DNA of 64,000 bases. Source: Micromonospora endolithica. GTDB lineage: Bacteria > Actinomycetota > Actinomycetes > Mycobacteriales > Micromonosporaceae. The notes under the pieces were generated by a model, which was given only the letters and a program-made list of their open reading frames with translations, was not told the origin of the DNA and did not search any database. A program made the position numbers and the translations under genes. This document shows positions 51,560 to 59,280 of this stretch, one piece after another; position 1 is the stretch's first letter; each line of letters opens with the position of its first letter. The stretch spans positions 25,895-89,894 of the forward strand of contig NZ_RBAK01000020.1 in assembly GCF_003626595.1 (NCBI RefSeq), given 5' to 3'.

Positions 51560-53971
51560 ATGACCGCGGCGGTGGGCCGGCACCAGGCGGGCCGGACGCC
51601 GGCCGCCGACGTCGGCGACGAGGTGGTGACCCTGGTCCGGGCGGCTCAGGGCGGGGACTCTGCCGCTCTCGACCAGCTCCTCAGGACCAGCCTGCCGCTG
51701 GTCTATCAGGTGGCGGCCCGGGGGCTGTCGGCGGCGGACGCGGACGACGTGGTGCAGGAGACGATGCTGCGTGCGGTCTCCGGGCTGCGCCAGGTGGACC
51801 GGCCGGAGCGCTTCCGGTCGTGGCTGCTGTCGATCGCGCTGCGCCAGGCCCGCCGTCGGCTGGCCCGGGTGGGTGAGGACCAGCGGCGATTCCCGGCCGG
51901 TGACCCGGACGAGTTGGCTGCCGGCACGGACGTGGCCGACCTCGGGCTCGATCGGGTGGAGCTGAGCCGCCAGCGCCGGGAGATCCACGCCGCCGCGCGG
52001 TGGCTCGACCGCGACGATCGGGAGCTGCTGAACCTGTGGTGGCTCACCCAGGCCGGTGACCTGAGACCGGTCGAGGTCGGTCCGACCCTGGGCATCTCGG
52101 AGGCGCACGCCCGGGTGCGGCTGCACCGCCTGCGCGGCCGGCTGGACAGCGCCCGCCGGATCGAGCGCGCGGTCGACGCCGCCGGCCGGGGTGTCGGCTG
52201 CCGCGATGTCGTGACGGTGCTGCGGAACTGGCCCGGCGTACGGTCGCCGCTGTGGCGCAAGCGGCTGGTCCGGCACGTCGACGGCTGCCCGGCGTGCGCG
52301 CAGGTCGCCACCGGCCTGTTGCCCCCGGAGACGTTGCTGGCCACCGTGCCGCTGCTCGTCGTACCCCCGCTGTTTCTGCCCCAGGCGGGCGTCGCGCCGG
52401 CGGCCACCGGGCTGGTGGCGGCGGCCGTGGAGGGCGTGCGGCAACTCGTCCAGGCGCTGCTCGCCAAGCCCGCCGCCGCGGCGATGGCGGCGGTCGCGGT
52501 GGGCGGCGGGGCCGCGGCGTTCGTCGTGCACGAGGCGGAGGACGAGCCGCGCCCGCGTACGGCGTTGGTCGCCCCGACCCCGGCGACGGCACCGGCCTCG
52601 TCGGCGGCGCCGGCGCCGGCCCCACCCGGCCCGTCACGCCCCGCCGCGCGCGCGTCCCGCGGCGGGGTCGGCGCCGGGATCGGCGGCCCGACCTGGTCCG
52701 CCGAACAGACCGCCCCGCTTCAGGGCGGGCGCTACCTGTACGTGGCGCCGTCCGGCGACGACGGCAACAGCGGCCTCGCCCAGGACCAGCCCTTCCGGAC
52801 GTTGCAGCGCGCCGCCGACCAGACCCGGCCCGGCGACACCGTCCTGATCGCCGACGGGCGGTACAGCGCTCCCGGCCGGGCGAACGTTCTCGGCGTCACC
52901 CGGTCCGGCGAGCCCGATCGGTGGATCACGTTCGCGGCCGCGCCGAACGCCCGACCGGTGATCGAGGGCGGCGACGGCAACTGGCAGATCGTGCACGTCC
53001 GCGCGGCGTACATCAGGGTCGTCGGGCTCAGCGCGGTCGGCAACCGCGCCCGGCTGACCGCCGAGCAGCGTGACCGGGCCCAGCGCGGCGACCTCAAGGA
53101 CCCGACGATCAACGGCAACTGTTTCGCCACCGACGAGCAGAAGTCCGCCGATCCGCCCCGCCGGCCGCACCACGTGCACTTCTGGGGCAACACCGCGACC
53201 GACTGCGCGCTGGCCGGCTTCGTCGCCCTCGCCGCCGATCACGTGACGATGGAATACAACGTCGCCGCCCGCAACTCCTGGTACTCCGGCTATGCGGGAA
53301 GCTGCTTCTCGATGCACAGCAGCTGGAACTCCGACGACGACACCGGCTTTAAGATGATCATGCGTGGCAACGTGGCCCACGACTGCCGGCAGGTCGTGCC
53401 GAGCGTGGTCACCGGCGCCGACAGACCGACCAACGGCAACGGATTCAGCATCCAGGGAAACCGCAACGAGGACCTACGGGGTGCCCCGCTCTTCCAGGAT
53501 CCCTATCGCGGTCGCATCCTGGTCGCCGACAACGTCGCCTACGGCAACGGCGGGCACGGCATCCTGGTCCACGACAGCGACAACGTCGCGGTCGTCAACA
53601 ACACCCTCTACCGCAACGCCGAGACGCCGCACATCTCCGGCGAGGTGGTCGTCCGTGGGGCGGAGCGGGTCGCCGTCGCCAACAACATCGCCGTCGCCCG
53701 GGCGGGTAAGGTCGCCGCCGGCGTCACGTCCGCTCCCACCTCCAGGCTGGCGAACAACCTGCTGGTCGGGGCACAGGAACTGCCGGACGGGATCGCCCGT
53801 GGCACCCTCGCCGGGCAGCCGTCCTTCGTCGACCCCGACACCGGCGACTTCCGCCTCAACGCCGACAGTCCCGCGGTCGACAGCGGCGCGCCGACATCCG
53901 GTAGCACCACCGACGCCGACCGGCTCCCGCGCGACGGCCGGCCCGACCTCGGCGCGTACGAGCGCCGATGA
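51560..53971 (+). CDS. ECF sigma factor fused to zinc motif, membrane helix and extracytoplasmic beta-helix
   Basis: 803 residues in one uninterrupted frame. Region 2 of an ECF sigma factor covers about 23-105 (LVRAAQGGDSAALDQLL...DADDVVQETMLRAV...RFRSWLLSIALRQARRRL) and region 4 about 140-200 (LLNLWWLTQAGDLRPVEVGPTLGISEAHARVRLHRLRGRL). Residues 239-246 are HVDGCPAC, the H-x3-C-x2-C motif of zinc-type anti-sigma factors. A helix at about 304-323 (AAAAMAAVAVGGGAAAFVV) spans the membrane. After an Ala/Pro linker, a pectate-lyase-like beta-helix runs from about 390 to the end (GRYLYVAPSGDDGNSGLAQDQPFRTLQRA, GDTVLIADGRY, MEYNVAARNSW, VADNVAYGNGGHGI, SFVDPDTGDFRL). It is probably a membrane-held sigma factor sensing polysaccharide outside. 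Confidence 0.88.
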   Translation: MTAAVGRHQAGRTPAADVGDEVVTLVRAAQGGDSAALDQLLRTSLPLVYQVAARGLSAADADDVVQETMLRAVSGLRQVDRPERFRSWLLSIALRQARRRLARVGEDQRRFPAGDPDELAAGTDVADLGLDRVELSRQRREIHAAARWLDRDDRELLNLWWLTQAGDLRPVEVGPTLGISEAHARVRLHRLRGRLDSARRIERAVDAAGRGVGCRDVVTVLRNWPGVRSPLWRKRLVRHVDGCPACAQVATGLLPPETLLATVPLLVVPPLFLPQAGVAPAATGLVAAAVEGVRQLVQALLAKPAAAAMAAVAVGGGAAAFVVHEAEDEPRPRTALVAPTPATAPASSAAPAPAPPGPSRPAARASRGGVGAGIGGPTWSAEQTAPLQGGRYLYVAPSGDDGNSGLAQDQPFRTLQRAADQTRPGDTVLIADGRYSAPGRANVLGVTRSGEPDRWITFAAAPNARPVIEGGDGNWQIVHVRAAYIRVVGLSAVGNRARLTAEQRDRAQRGDLKDPTINGNCFATDEQKSADPPRRPHHVHFWGNTATDCALAGFVALAADHVTMEYNVAARNSWYSGYAGSCFSMHSSWNSDDDTGFKMIMRGNVAHDCRQVVPSVVTGADRPTNGNGFSIQGNRNEDLRGAPLFQDPYRGRILVADNVAYGNGGHGILVHDSDNVAVVNNTLYRNAETPHISGEVVVRGAERVAVANNIAVARAGKVAAGVTSAPTSRLANNLLVGAQELPDGIARGTLAGQPSFVDPDTGDFRLNADSPAVDSGAPTSGSTTDADRLPRDGRPDLGAYERR

Positions 53972-53995
53972 CAACCGTCGAGGCGCGAACGGTGG

Positions 53996-54547
53996 TCAGC
54001 GCCGGCCGAGTTCCGACTCCAGTCGCTGGATGAGCGTCTTGCGGGCCTTGCCGTCGCGCTCGCGCCGCAGCGCCGTCCTGAGCTGGCTCGTGCCGAGGGT
54101 GCGCACGAGCTTGGTCGCCTCGGACACCGGAAGGTCGGACAGTTGGGTGGCCGAGGTGGCGGTCCTGCGGGCGCGTTTGGCCGGCCCGGTATTGGCGACG
54201 TACTGCCGGCCGGACTTCGACTGGTCGCGCTTCTTGGCGTCGGTGGCGCGCCGCTGTTCGGCGGAGAGCTTCCCCCACGCCCGCTTGGGCAGGTAGCGAG
54301 CTGTCTCGTCACCCTGACGCGCCCGGGTACCGCCCTCCTTGGTCTGCCAGTCCTCCTCGCCCCAACGCTGCAGGGACTTCTGCCGCTCGTCCTTCGGGCC
54401 CTGGTAGCCGCCCCCGCGTTCCTTGTACCGCTGGGTGAGCAGCTGCGACTTGCGCGCCGACCACTGCCCCTTCCGGCCGCCCTTGTCGGAAGCCTTGATC
54501 TCTTCCTTGAGTTGCTCTCTGAGCTCGGGCTTCGTGTACCGCGCCAT
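53996..54547 (-). CDS. DUF5872-type basic protein
   Basis: 183 residues from ATG at 54547 (MARYTKPELREQLKEEIKASDKGGRKGQWSARK, quoted in part). Very rich in Lys, Arg and Gln. The conserved block RYKERGGGYQGPKDERQKSLQRWGEEDWQT and RYLPKRAWGKLS is that of DUF5872, also seen in large DNA viruses and many bacteria, with no known role. The C-terminal 60 residues (LSDLPVSEATKLVRTLG...RKTLIQRLESEL) are helical. Nucleic-acid binding is a guess from composition. Confidence 0.75.
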   Translation of the reverse strand: MARYTKPELREQLKEEIKASDKGGRKGQWSARKSQLLTQRYKERGGGYQGPKDERQKSLQRWGEEDWQTKEGGTRARQGDETARYLPKRAWGKLSAEQRRATDAKKRDQSKSGRQYVANTGPAKRARRTATSATQLSDLPVSEATKLVRTLGTSQLRTALRRERDGKARKTLIQRLESELGRR

Positions 54548-54645
54548 GCACCGCATCTACCCGCGGTGCGAGGTCGTACTCCTGCCGGGCGCGCGTCGGT
54601 CGTTGACGTCGCCGACGGTGACGTGATGTGCTCATCCCGCAACGC

Positions 54646-54666
54646 AAATGACAACCGTGATCGTTA
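54646..54666. promoter_or_regulatory. Operator candidate upstream of intact SCO5389-type gene
   Basis: The 21 bases ending TGATCGTTA match 16 of 21 positions of 5680-5700 and sit at the same distance from the ATG. The ATGACAACCG part also resembles the minus-strand reading of the site at 3593-3609. Confidence 0.45.
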
Positions 54667-54682
54667 GTGTCTGAGGAGAAGC

Positions 54683-55075
54683 ATGTCTCTCACCGTGCCG
54701 CCCAGCCTTCTGCACGCCGCCGAGACCGGGCCCGTGGACGACGAGGCGTTCGTGGCCTGCGTACGCGACTCGCTGCCGTACGCCTGGCAGACCGTCAGCC
54801 GCGTGGCGGCGGACCTGGAGTCGTCCGACGCGCAGTTCGCGGACAACGTGGTCCCCCCGCCGACCGAGGCGGAGCGCGGTCAGCTGCTGCGCGCGCTGGC
54901 CAGCGACGCCATCCGGTCGAGCCTGGAGCGTCACTTCGGCGTGAAGCTGGCCTTCCAGAACTGTCACCGGGTCGCGGCGTTCCGTCCGTCCGCCGTCGAC
55001 TCGGACACCTACCGCCGCTTCATCTCCATGCGCGGTCAGCTGCTCAACCAGTCACCCGAGCTGCGTGACTGCTGA
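54683..55075 (+). CDS. SCO5389 family conserved protein
   Basis: 130 residues; GAGGAGAAGC precedes the ATG. The family pattern is complete: VDDEAFVACVRDSLPYAW, FADN-VVPPP, RGQLLRALASDAIRSSLERHFGV, LAFQNCHRVAAF, and the C-terminal SQLLNQSPELRDC-like end (here GQLLNQSPELRDC). It is a conserved actinobacterial protein of unknown function with no catalytic motif. The following gene overlaps its stop by 11 bases. A decayed paralogue exists at 5717. Confidence 0.85.
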   Translation: MSLTVPPSLLHAAETGPVDDEAFVACVRDSLPYAWQTVSRVAADLESSDAQFADNVVPPPTEAERGQLLRALASDAIRSSLERHFGVKLAFQNCHRVAAFRPSAVDSDTYRRFISMRGQLLNQSPELRDC

Positions 55076-56171
55076 TCCGGCCCCGGCCCGGCGGGCGGGA
55101 CGGGGCGTTCGCGCGCACCTGTTCCTGCTCGCCGGGCAGCGGCCCGGCGGCAGTCACGCCGCCGCCCTCGCCGACGCCCACCGCTTCGGCCGGGCCGCCG
55201 AGGACGCCGGCTACGACGGGGTCTGGGTCGCCGAACACCACTTCATCTCGTACGGCGTGTGCCCCTCGGCGATCACGTTCGCCGCGCACCTGCTCGGCGC
55301 CACCCGGGAAATCACGGTCGGTACCGCCGCCTGCATCCTGTCGAACCGTCATCCGGTGGCGCTCGGGGAGGAGGCGGTCCTGCTCGACGAGCTGTCCGGT
55401 GGTCGCTTCCGGCTCGGCGTCGGTCGGGGTGGCCCCTGGGTCGACCTGGAGGTCTTCGGCACCGGTCCGGAGCGCTTCGAGAACGGCTTCACCGACTCGC
55501 TCGACGTGCTGGCAAGGTGGTTGTCCACCGCGGCGACGGTGGGCGGCAACGACCGCTTCCCGTTCCGGGACGTGCGGGTGGTGCCGCGCCCCCGCCGCCG
55601 GATGCCGATCTGGGTCGCGGCGACCTCCCTGGCCACGGTCGACCTCGCGGCACGGCACGGCATGCCGTTGCTGCTCGGCCTGCACGCCGACCTGACCGAG
55701 AAGGCCGAGCTGCTGGAGCGCTACGCGCGGGTGGCGTCCGCGCACGGCCACCCACCTGGTTCCGTCGCCCACGCCAGCGCGCACCTGGCCCACGTCGAGG
55801 ACGACGACACCGCCGCCGGGCAGGCCGTGCGGGACGGCCTTCCGGCGCTGCTCGCGGGCACCCGGGAGTACGTCCGCCTGGACGGGGCACCGTCCGGCCG
55901 GCGGGATGTCGTCGGGTACGTGCAGCGGCTGATCGACATCCATCCGGTCGGCTCGCCCGCCCGCTGCCGGACGGCCGTGGCCCGCGCCGCCGCCCTGCCC
56001 GGCGTGCGGCACCTGCTGTTCCTGGTCGAGGCGGCCGGCGGACGTGACCGCACGCTGGAGACGATCCGACGCCTGGCGACCGACGTCCTCGATCGGCCCG
56101 GCCCGCGGCCGGCGCAGCGGATTTCCCGGCAGTCCGCGGGTCGACCTGAGGCGCGGGGCCGGCCGGGCTAG
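55065..56171 (+). CDS. LLM-class flavin/F420-dependent oxidoreductase
   Basis: 368 residues from GTG at 55065 overlapping the SCO5389-type gene. The luciferase-like TIM barrel is seen in AAEDAGYDGVWVAEHHF, ITVGTAACILSNRHPVALGEEAVLLDELSGGRFRLGVGRG, and MPIWVAATSLATVDLAARHGMPLLLG. The bacterial-luciferase subtype with EHHF favours FMN-dependent monooxygenases, but F420 use is possible in this organism. The substrate is unknown. Overlap with the upstream gene suggests a shared pathway. Confidence 0.88.
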   Translation: MTADPAPARRAGRGVRAHLFLLAGQRPGGSHAAALADAHRFGRAAEDAGYDGVWVAEHHFISYGVCPSAITFAAHLLGATREITVGTAACILSNRHPVALGEEAVLLDELSGGRFRLGVGRGGPWVDLEVFGTGPERFENGFTDSLDVLARWLSTAATVGGNDRFPFRDVRVVPRPRRRMPIWVAATSLATVDLAARHGMPLLLGLHADLTEKAELLERYARVASAHGHPPGSVAHASAHLAHVEDDDTAAGQAVRDGLPALLAGTREYVRLDGAPSGRRDVVGYVQRLIDIHPVGSPARCRTAVARAAALPGVRHLLFLVEAAGGRDRTLETIRRLATDVLDRPGPRPAQRISRQSAGRPEARGRPG

Positions 56172-56186
56172 GGTGTCGCATATGGA

Positions 56187-56199
56187 AACGGTTACCGTT
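56187..56199. promoter_or_regulatory. Palindromic operator candidate upstream of CooC-like gene
   Basis: AACGGT-T-ACCGTT is a perfect 13-base palindrome 24 bases before the ATG, in an AT-rich patch. It shares the AACG-N5-CGTT pattern with 4097-4109. Confidence 0.45.
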
Positions 56200-56222
56200 A
56201 ACGTGAGGATGGGTCGGGCGGG

Positions 56223-57191
56223 ATGAAGGTAGCGTTCGTCGGAAAGGGCGGCAGCGGGAAGACCACGCTCGCCGCGCTCTACGCCCGGCACCTCGTCGCC
56301 GGAGACCGGCCGGTCCTGGCCATCGACGCGGACATCAACCAGCACCTCGCGGCGGCCCTCGGCGGGTCGGCCCACGGCGCCACGACGCTGGGCGAGCACC
56401 TGCCCGCGATCAAGGAGTACCTGCGCGGCGACAACCCGCGGATCGGCTCCGCCGGCGAGATGGTGAAGACCACCCCTCCGGGCACCGGGTCGCGGCTGCT
56501 GCGGGTGTCGGAGGACAACCCCGTCTACGCGACCTGCGTCCGGCGCGTCGCCGGGGTGCCCCTGGCGGTGACCGGTGAGTTCACCACCGAGGATCTCGGC
56601 GTCGCCTGCTACCACTCCAAGGTCGGCGCGGTCGAGCTGATGCTCAACCACCTGCTCGACGGTCCCGGCGAGTACGTGGTGGTGGATATGACCGCCGGTG
56701 CGGACGCCTTCGCCTCCGGGCTGTTCACCCGCTTCGACCGCACCTTCCTGGTGTGCGAGCCGACCGTGCGCAGCGTCGGGGTCTACCGGCAGTACGCCGG
56801 CTACGCCCGGGACTACGGCGTGGCGCTGTCCGTCGTCGGCAACAAGGTCGAGGACGCGGCGGACGTGACGTTCCTGCGCGAGCACGTCGGCGCGGACCTG
56901 TTGACCTGGATGAGCCGTTCCGCGTACGTGCGGCGGGCCGAGCGCGGCACGGTCGGACCGCTGGCCGAGTTGGAGGCGGCCAACCGGGCGGTGCTGGAAC
57001 AGCTCACCGACGCGGTCGACGGCACCGGTCAGGACTGGACGGCCTTCACGCACTGGGCGCACGAGTTCCACCGGCGCAACGCCGCCGCCTGGGCCAACGA
57101 CCGGACCGGCGTCGACCTCACCACCCAGATCGATCCGGACTTCCGGATGGGGCCGCAGGCGCTCAGCCTTCCGGGTGGGGTGGCCGCCTGA
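56223..57191 (+). CDS. CooC/MinD-like ATPase (deviant Walker A)
   Basis: 322 residues. The P-loop KGGSGKTT (residues 8-15) with the leading Lys marks the MinD/CooC/ParA class. Further family marks are VLAIDADINQHLAAALGG and the later VVVDMTAGADAFASGLFTRFDRTFLVCEPTVRSV. CooC-type proteins load metal into enzymes, whereas ParA types partition DNA; the absence of a ParB and the single-gene setting favour the metallochaperone-like group. Cysteines at YATCVRRVAG and VACYHSK could bind a metal. The preceding palindrome suggests regulation together with the metal transporter locus. Confidence 0.75.
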   Translation: MKVAFVGKGGSGKTTLAALYARHLVAGDRPVLAIDADINQHLAAALGGSAHGATTLGEHLPAIKEYLRGDNPRIGSAGEMVKTTPPGTGSRLLRVSEDNPVYATCVRRVAGVPLAVTGEFTTEDLGVACYHSKVGAVELMLNHLLDGPGEYVVVDMTAGADAFASGLFTRFDRTFLVCEPTVRSVGVYRQYAGYARDYGVALSVVGNKVEDAADVTFLREHVGADLLTWMSRSAYVRRAERGTVGPLAELEAANRAVLEQLTDAVDGTGQDWTAFTHWAHEFHRRNAAAWANDRTGVDLTTQIDPDFRMGPQALSLPGGVAA

Positions 57192-57212
57192 CGGTCCGCA
57201 CGGCGTGCGACG

Positions 57213-57839
57213 TCACCTCCCTGCCGGGTCCTCCGGACGTTCGACCCGGGTCGGGTTTCCGCGTACCAGATCGTCGTGGGTGCGCCAGCGGGCGGTGGTG
57301 GCCGCGCGGTCGGACGTCTCGTCGGCCTCCGCCACGCGGCGACGTAGCAGGTCCAGGGCGATCCGCCGGTTCAGGGTGAACCGTCGTTCGGTGTCCACCA
57401 CGACGACCGTTCCGGTGGGGCGGTGGGTCGCCCGCACCGCCGTACTCGCCTTGTTCCGGTGCTGGCCGCCGGGACCGCCGGTACGGCAGGCCACGATCTC
57501 CACATCCCGCTCCGCGAACGGGGTGTGGTGGGTCCCGACCTGGCAGGGCCGGGAGCTGACGTACCAGTTCTTCCGTCCGACGCCGGCCCGGTAGGGGCTC
57601 GGCGCCTGCCAGCACAGGGTCCCGGTCCACGAGGCGGCGAACGCGCCGACGTCGGCACCGGAGATGTGGACCAGGACCGATCGGTACGTCCCGGGCCGAT
57701 CACCGGGTACCGTCTCGACCCGGCGCGTCGACAGGCCCCGAGCGGACGCGTCGGCCTCCAGCCGCCGCAACAGCCGGGTCAGCGCCCACGCGCACTCCTG
57801 GGGGCCACGGCCGGCCGACAGCAGCAGGTGCACGCTCAC
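57213..57839 (-). CDS. prfH: Peptide chain release factor H-like protein
   Basis: 208 residues from GTG at 57839, overlapping the rtcB stop (GTGA). The catalytic GGQ is present in RTGGPGGQHRNKASTAVRATH, and the chain has the short domain-3 release-factor layout without the stop-codon-reading domain 2. PrfH is encoded next to RtcB in many bacteria and is known to free ribosomes stalled by a damaged decoding centre so that RtcB can reseal the cut 16S rRNA. Here the coupling is by translational overlap. Confidence 0.88.
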   Translation of the reverse strand: MSVHLLLSAGRGPQECAWALTRLLRRLEADASARGLSTRRVETVPGDRPGTYRSVLVHISGADVGAFAASWTGTLCWQAPSPYRAGVGRKNWYVSSRPCQVGTHHTPFAERDVEIVACRTGGPGGQHRNKASTAVRATHRPTGTVVVVDTERRFTLNRRIALDLLRRRVAEADETSDRAATTARWRTHDDLVRGNPTRVERPEDPAGR

Positions 57840-59011
57840 GACCGGCTCCGCCCGCGGCGCTGGTCCCGCCGGTCCCTCGCCGGCGCGGCCCTGAGGTCGG
57901 GCGTCTTGTAGGTGACCAGGGGCACGGTAGTGCACACCGGCGTGGCCAGGTCGTGGTCGACGAGGTCGGCGACCACCTGCTCGATGCGCTTGTACGCCGT
58001 CGGCGCCTCCTCGAACAGCAGTTGACGGTCGCCGCACACGACCACCGATCCCACCGGCGTACGGCGCAGCTCCTGCACCGTGTGCTTGGCCTTGCCGCGG
58101 CGCAGGGCGTCGGCCCGGGACATCTTGCGTCCGGCCCCGTGCGCCACGGAGTGGTTCGCCTCCGGCCCGGCGTGTCCCGACACCAGGTAGGAGGGAGTGC
58201 CACGGGTGCCGGCGACGAGTACGTCCCGGCCGTCGCCCGGCGCCGCCCCCTTGCGGTGCAGGTATCCGCCGTCGCGGATTTCGACCAGGTTGTGGCACTG
58301 GTCGACGACGGGCTCGGTGGGCTCCGCGCCGAGGGCGTGGGCGACGCGGGCGGCCAGGAGCCGCCGGTTGAGCGCCCCCCACCGGACCGCCTCGTCGTGC
58401 GCGGCCAGGTACGCCGCGGGGTCGGGTGCCGGGCCGGCGCCGTACGCCTCGGTGTGCGCCCGCAGGATCCGCTCGCCGAGCCCACGGGAGCCACTGTGGA
58501 CGACGAGAACGAGATCACCGGCGGCCAGGCCGAGGCGGTCCGCCGCTCCCGGCTCGAAGACGGTGCCGACCACGGCCAGTTCGACGAAGTGGTTGCCCCG
58601 GCCGACCGTACCGAGGCCCTCGGCGTGACCGGCGGGCACCTCACCGTCCAGGACGGCCCAGGCCGGGTCGTCGGCATCCCGGTCGGGATCCAACGCCCGG
58701 TCGAGGTCGGGAAACCGGGCGGCGATCCGCTCGGGTGCGGCGCGCCGGAGCCGGATCGGGAACACCGCGATGCCACAACCGATGTCGGAGCCGACCAGGA
58801 ACGGATACAGAAGCGTCGACATCATGGCGGCGCCGATCGGGGCGCCCTTTCCGGGGTGCAGGTCCGGCATTCCGGCGACGTGGACCATGCCGTCGAGGGC
58901 GGCCACCTGGTGGCACTGCGCGACGGCGTCGGACTCGATCCAGCTACCCGGGGAGGCGAAGACGGTGACACTGGCCGACGGGGAGTGCTGGGCAGGGTGC
59001 TGTGGAGACAA
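57836..59011 (-). CDS. rtcB: RtcB-type RNA ligase (PrfH-associated)
   Basis: 391 residues. TTG at 59011 with GAAGAGAG upstream fits the family N-terminus (SVTVFASPGSWIESDAVAQ); longer frames are antisense artefacts. Metal-binding and guanylylation motifs are visible: GMPDLHPGKGAPIGA, GSDIGCGI (Asp and Cys ligands), GRGNHFVEL, VHSGSRGLG, and the GMP-linked His in VAHGAGRKMSR. It joins 2',3'-cyclic phosphate or 3'-phosphate RNA ends to 5'-OH. The short form paired with prfH is the RtcB2-like repair ligase rather than a tRNA-splicing enzyme. Confidence 0.92.
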   Translation of the reverse strand: MSPQHPAQHSPSASVTVFASPGSWIESDAVAQCHQVAALDGMVHVAGMPDLHPGKGAPIGAAMMSTLLYPFLVGSDIGCGIAVFPIRLRRAAPERIAARFPDLDRALDPDRDADDPAWAVLDGEVPAGHAEGLGTVGRGNHFVELAVVGTVFEPGAADRLGLAAGDLVLVVHSGSRGLGERILRAHTEAYGAGPAPDPAAYLAAHDEAVRWGALNRRLLAARVAHALGAEPTEPVVDQCHNLVEIRDGGYLHRKGAAPGDGRDVLVAGTRGTPSYLVSGHAGPEANHSVAHGAGRKMSRADALRRGKAKHTVQELRRTPVGSVVVCGDRQLLFEEAPTAYKRIEQVVADLVDHDLATPVCTTVPLVTYKTPDLRAAPARDRRDQRRGRSRS

Positions 59012-59280
59012 TGACGCTCTCTTCGGGGACGAAGGGTGCGGACGGACGGCGGCGCGGCGCGGATCGGCGCGGCGGTGCCGGGTGGAAGGCGGGAGGTCGT
59101 CCGTCAGTACGTCATGGGCCCACCCTGCCCGGGCGGGCCGAGGCACGGCAACGGGTTTTCCGTCGACGGCGCGCGGGGTGCTGCGCGGTCCGGCGAGGCT
59201 TAGGGTGTCGGTATGGGTGCCCGGATCCGTCGCGCGGTCCCACCCGGAGGGGGCGCCGACCGCGCCGGCGTGTGTGAACG

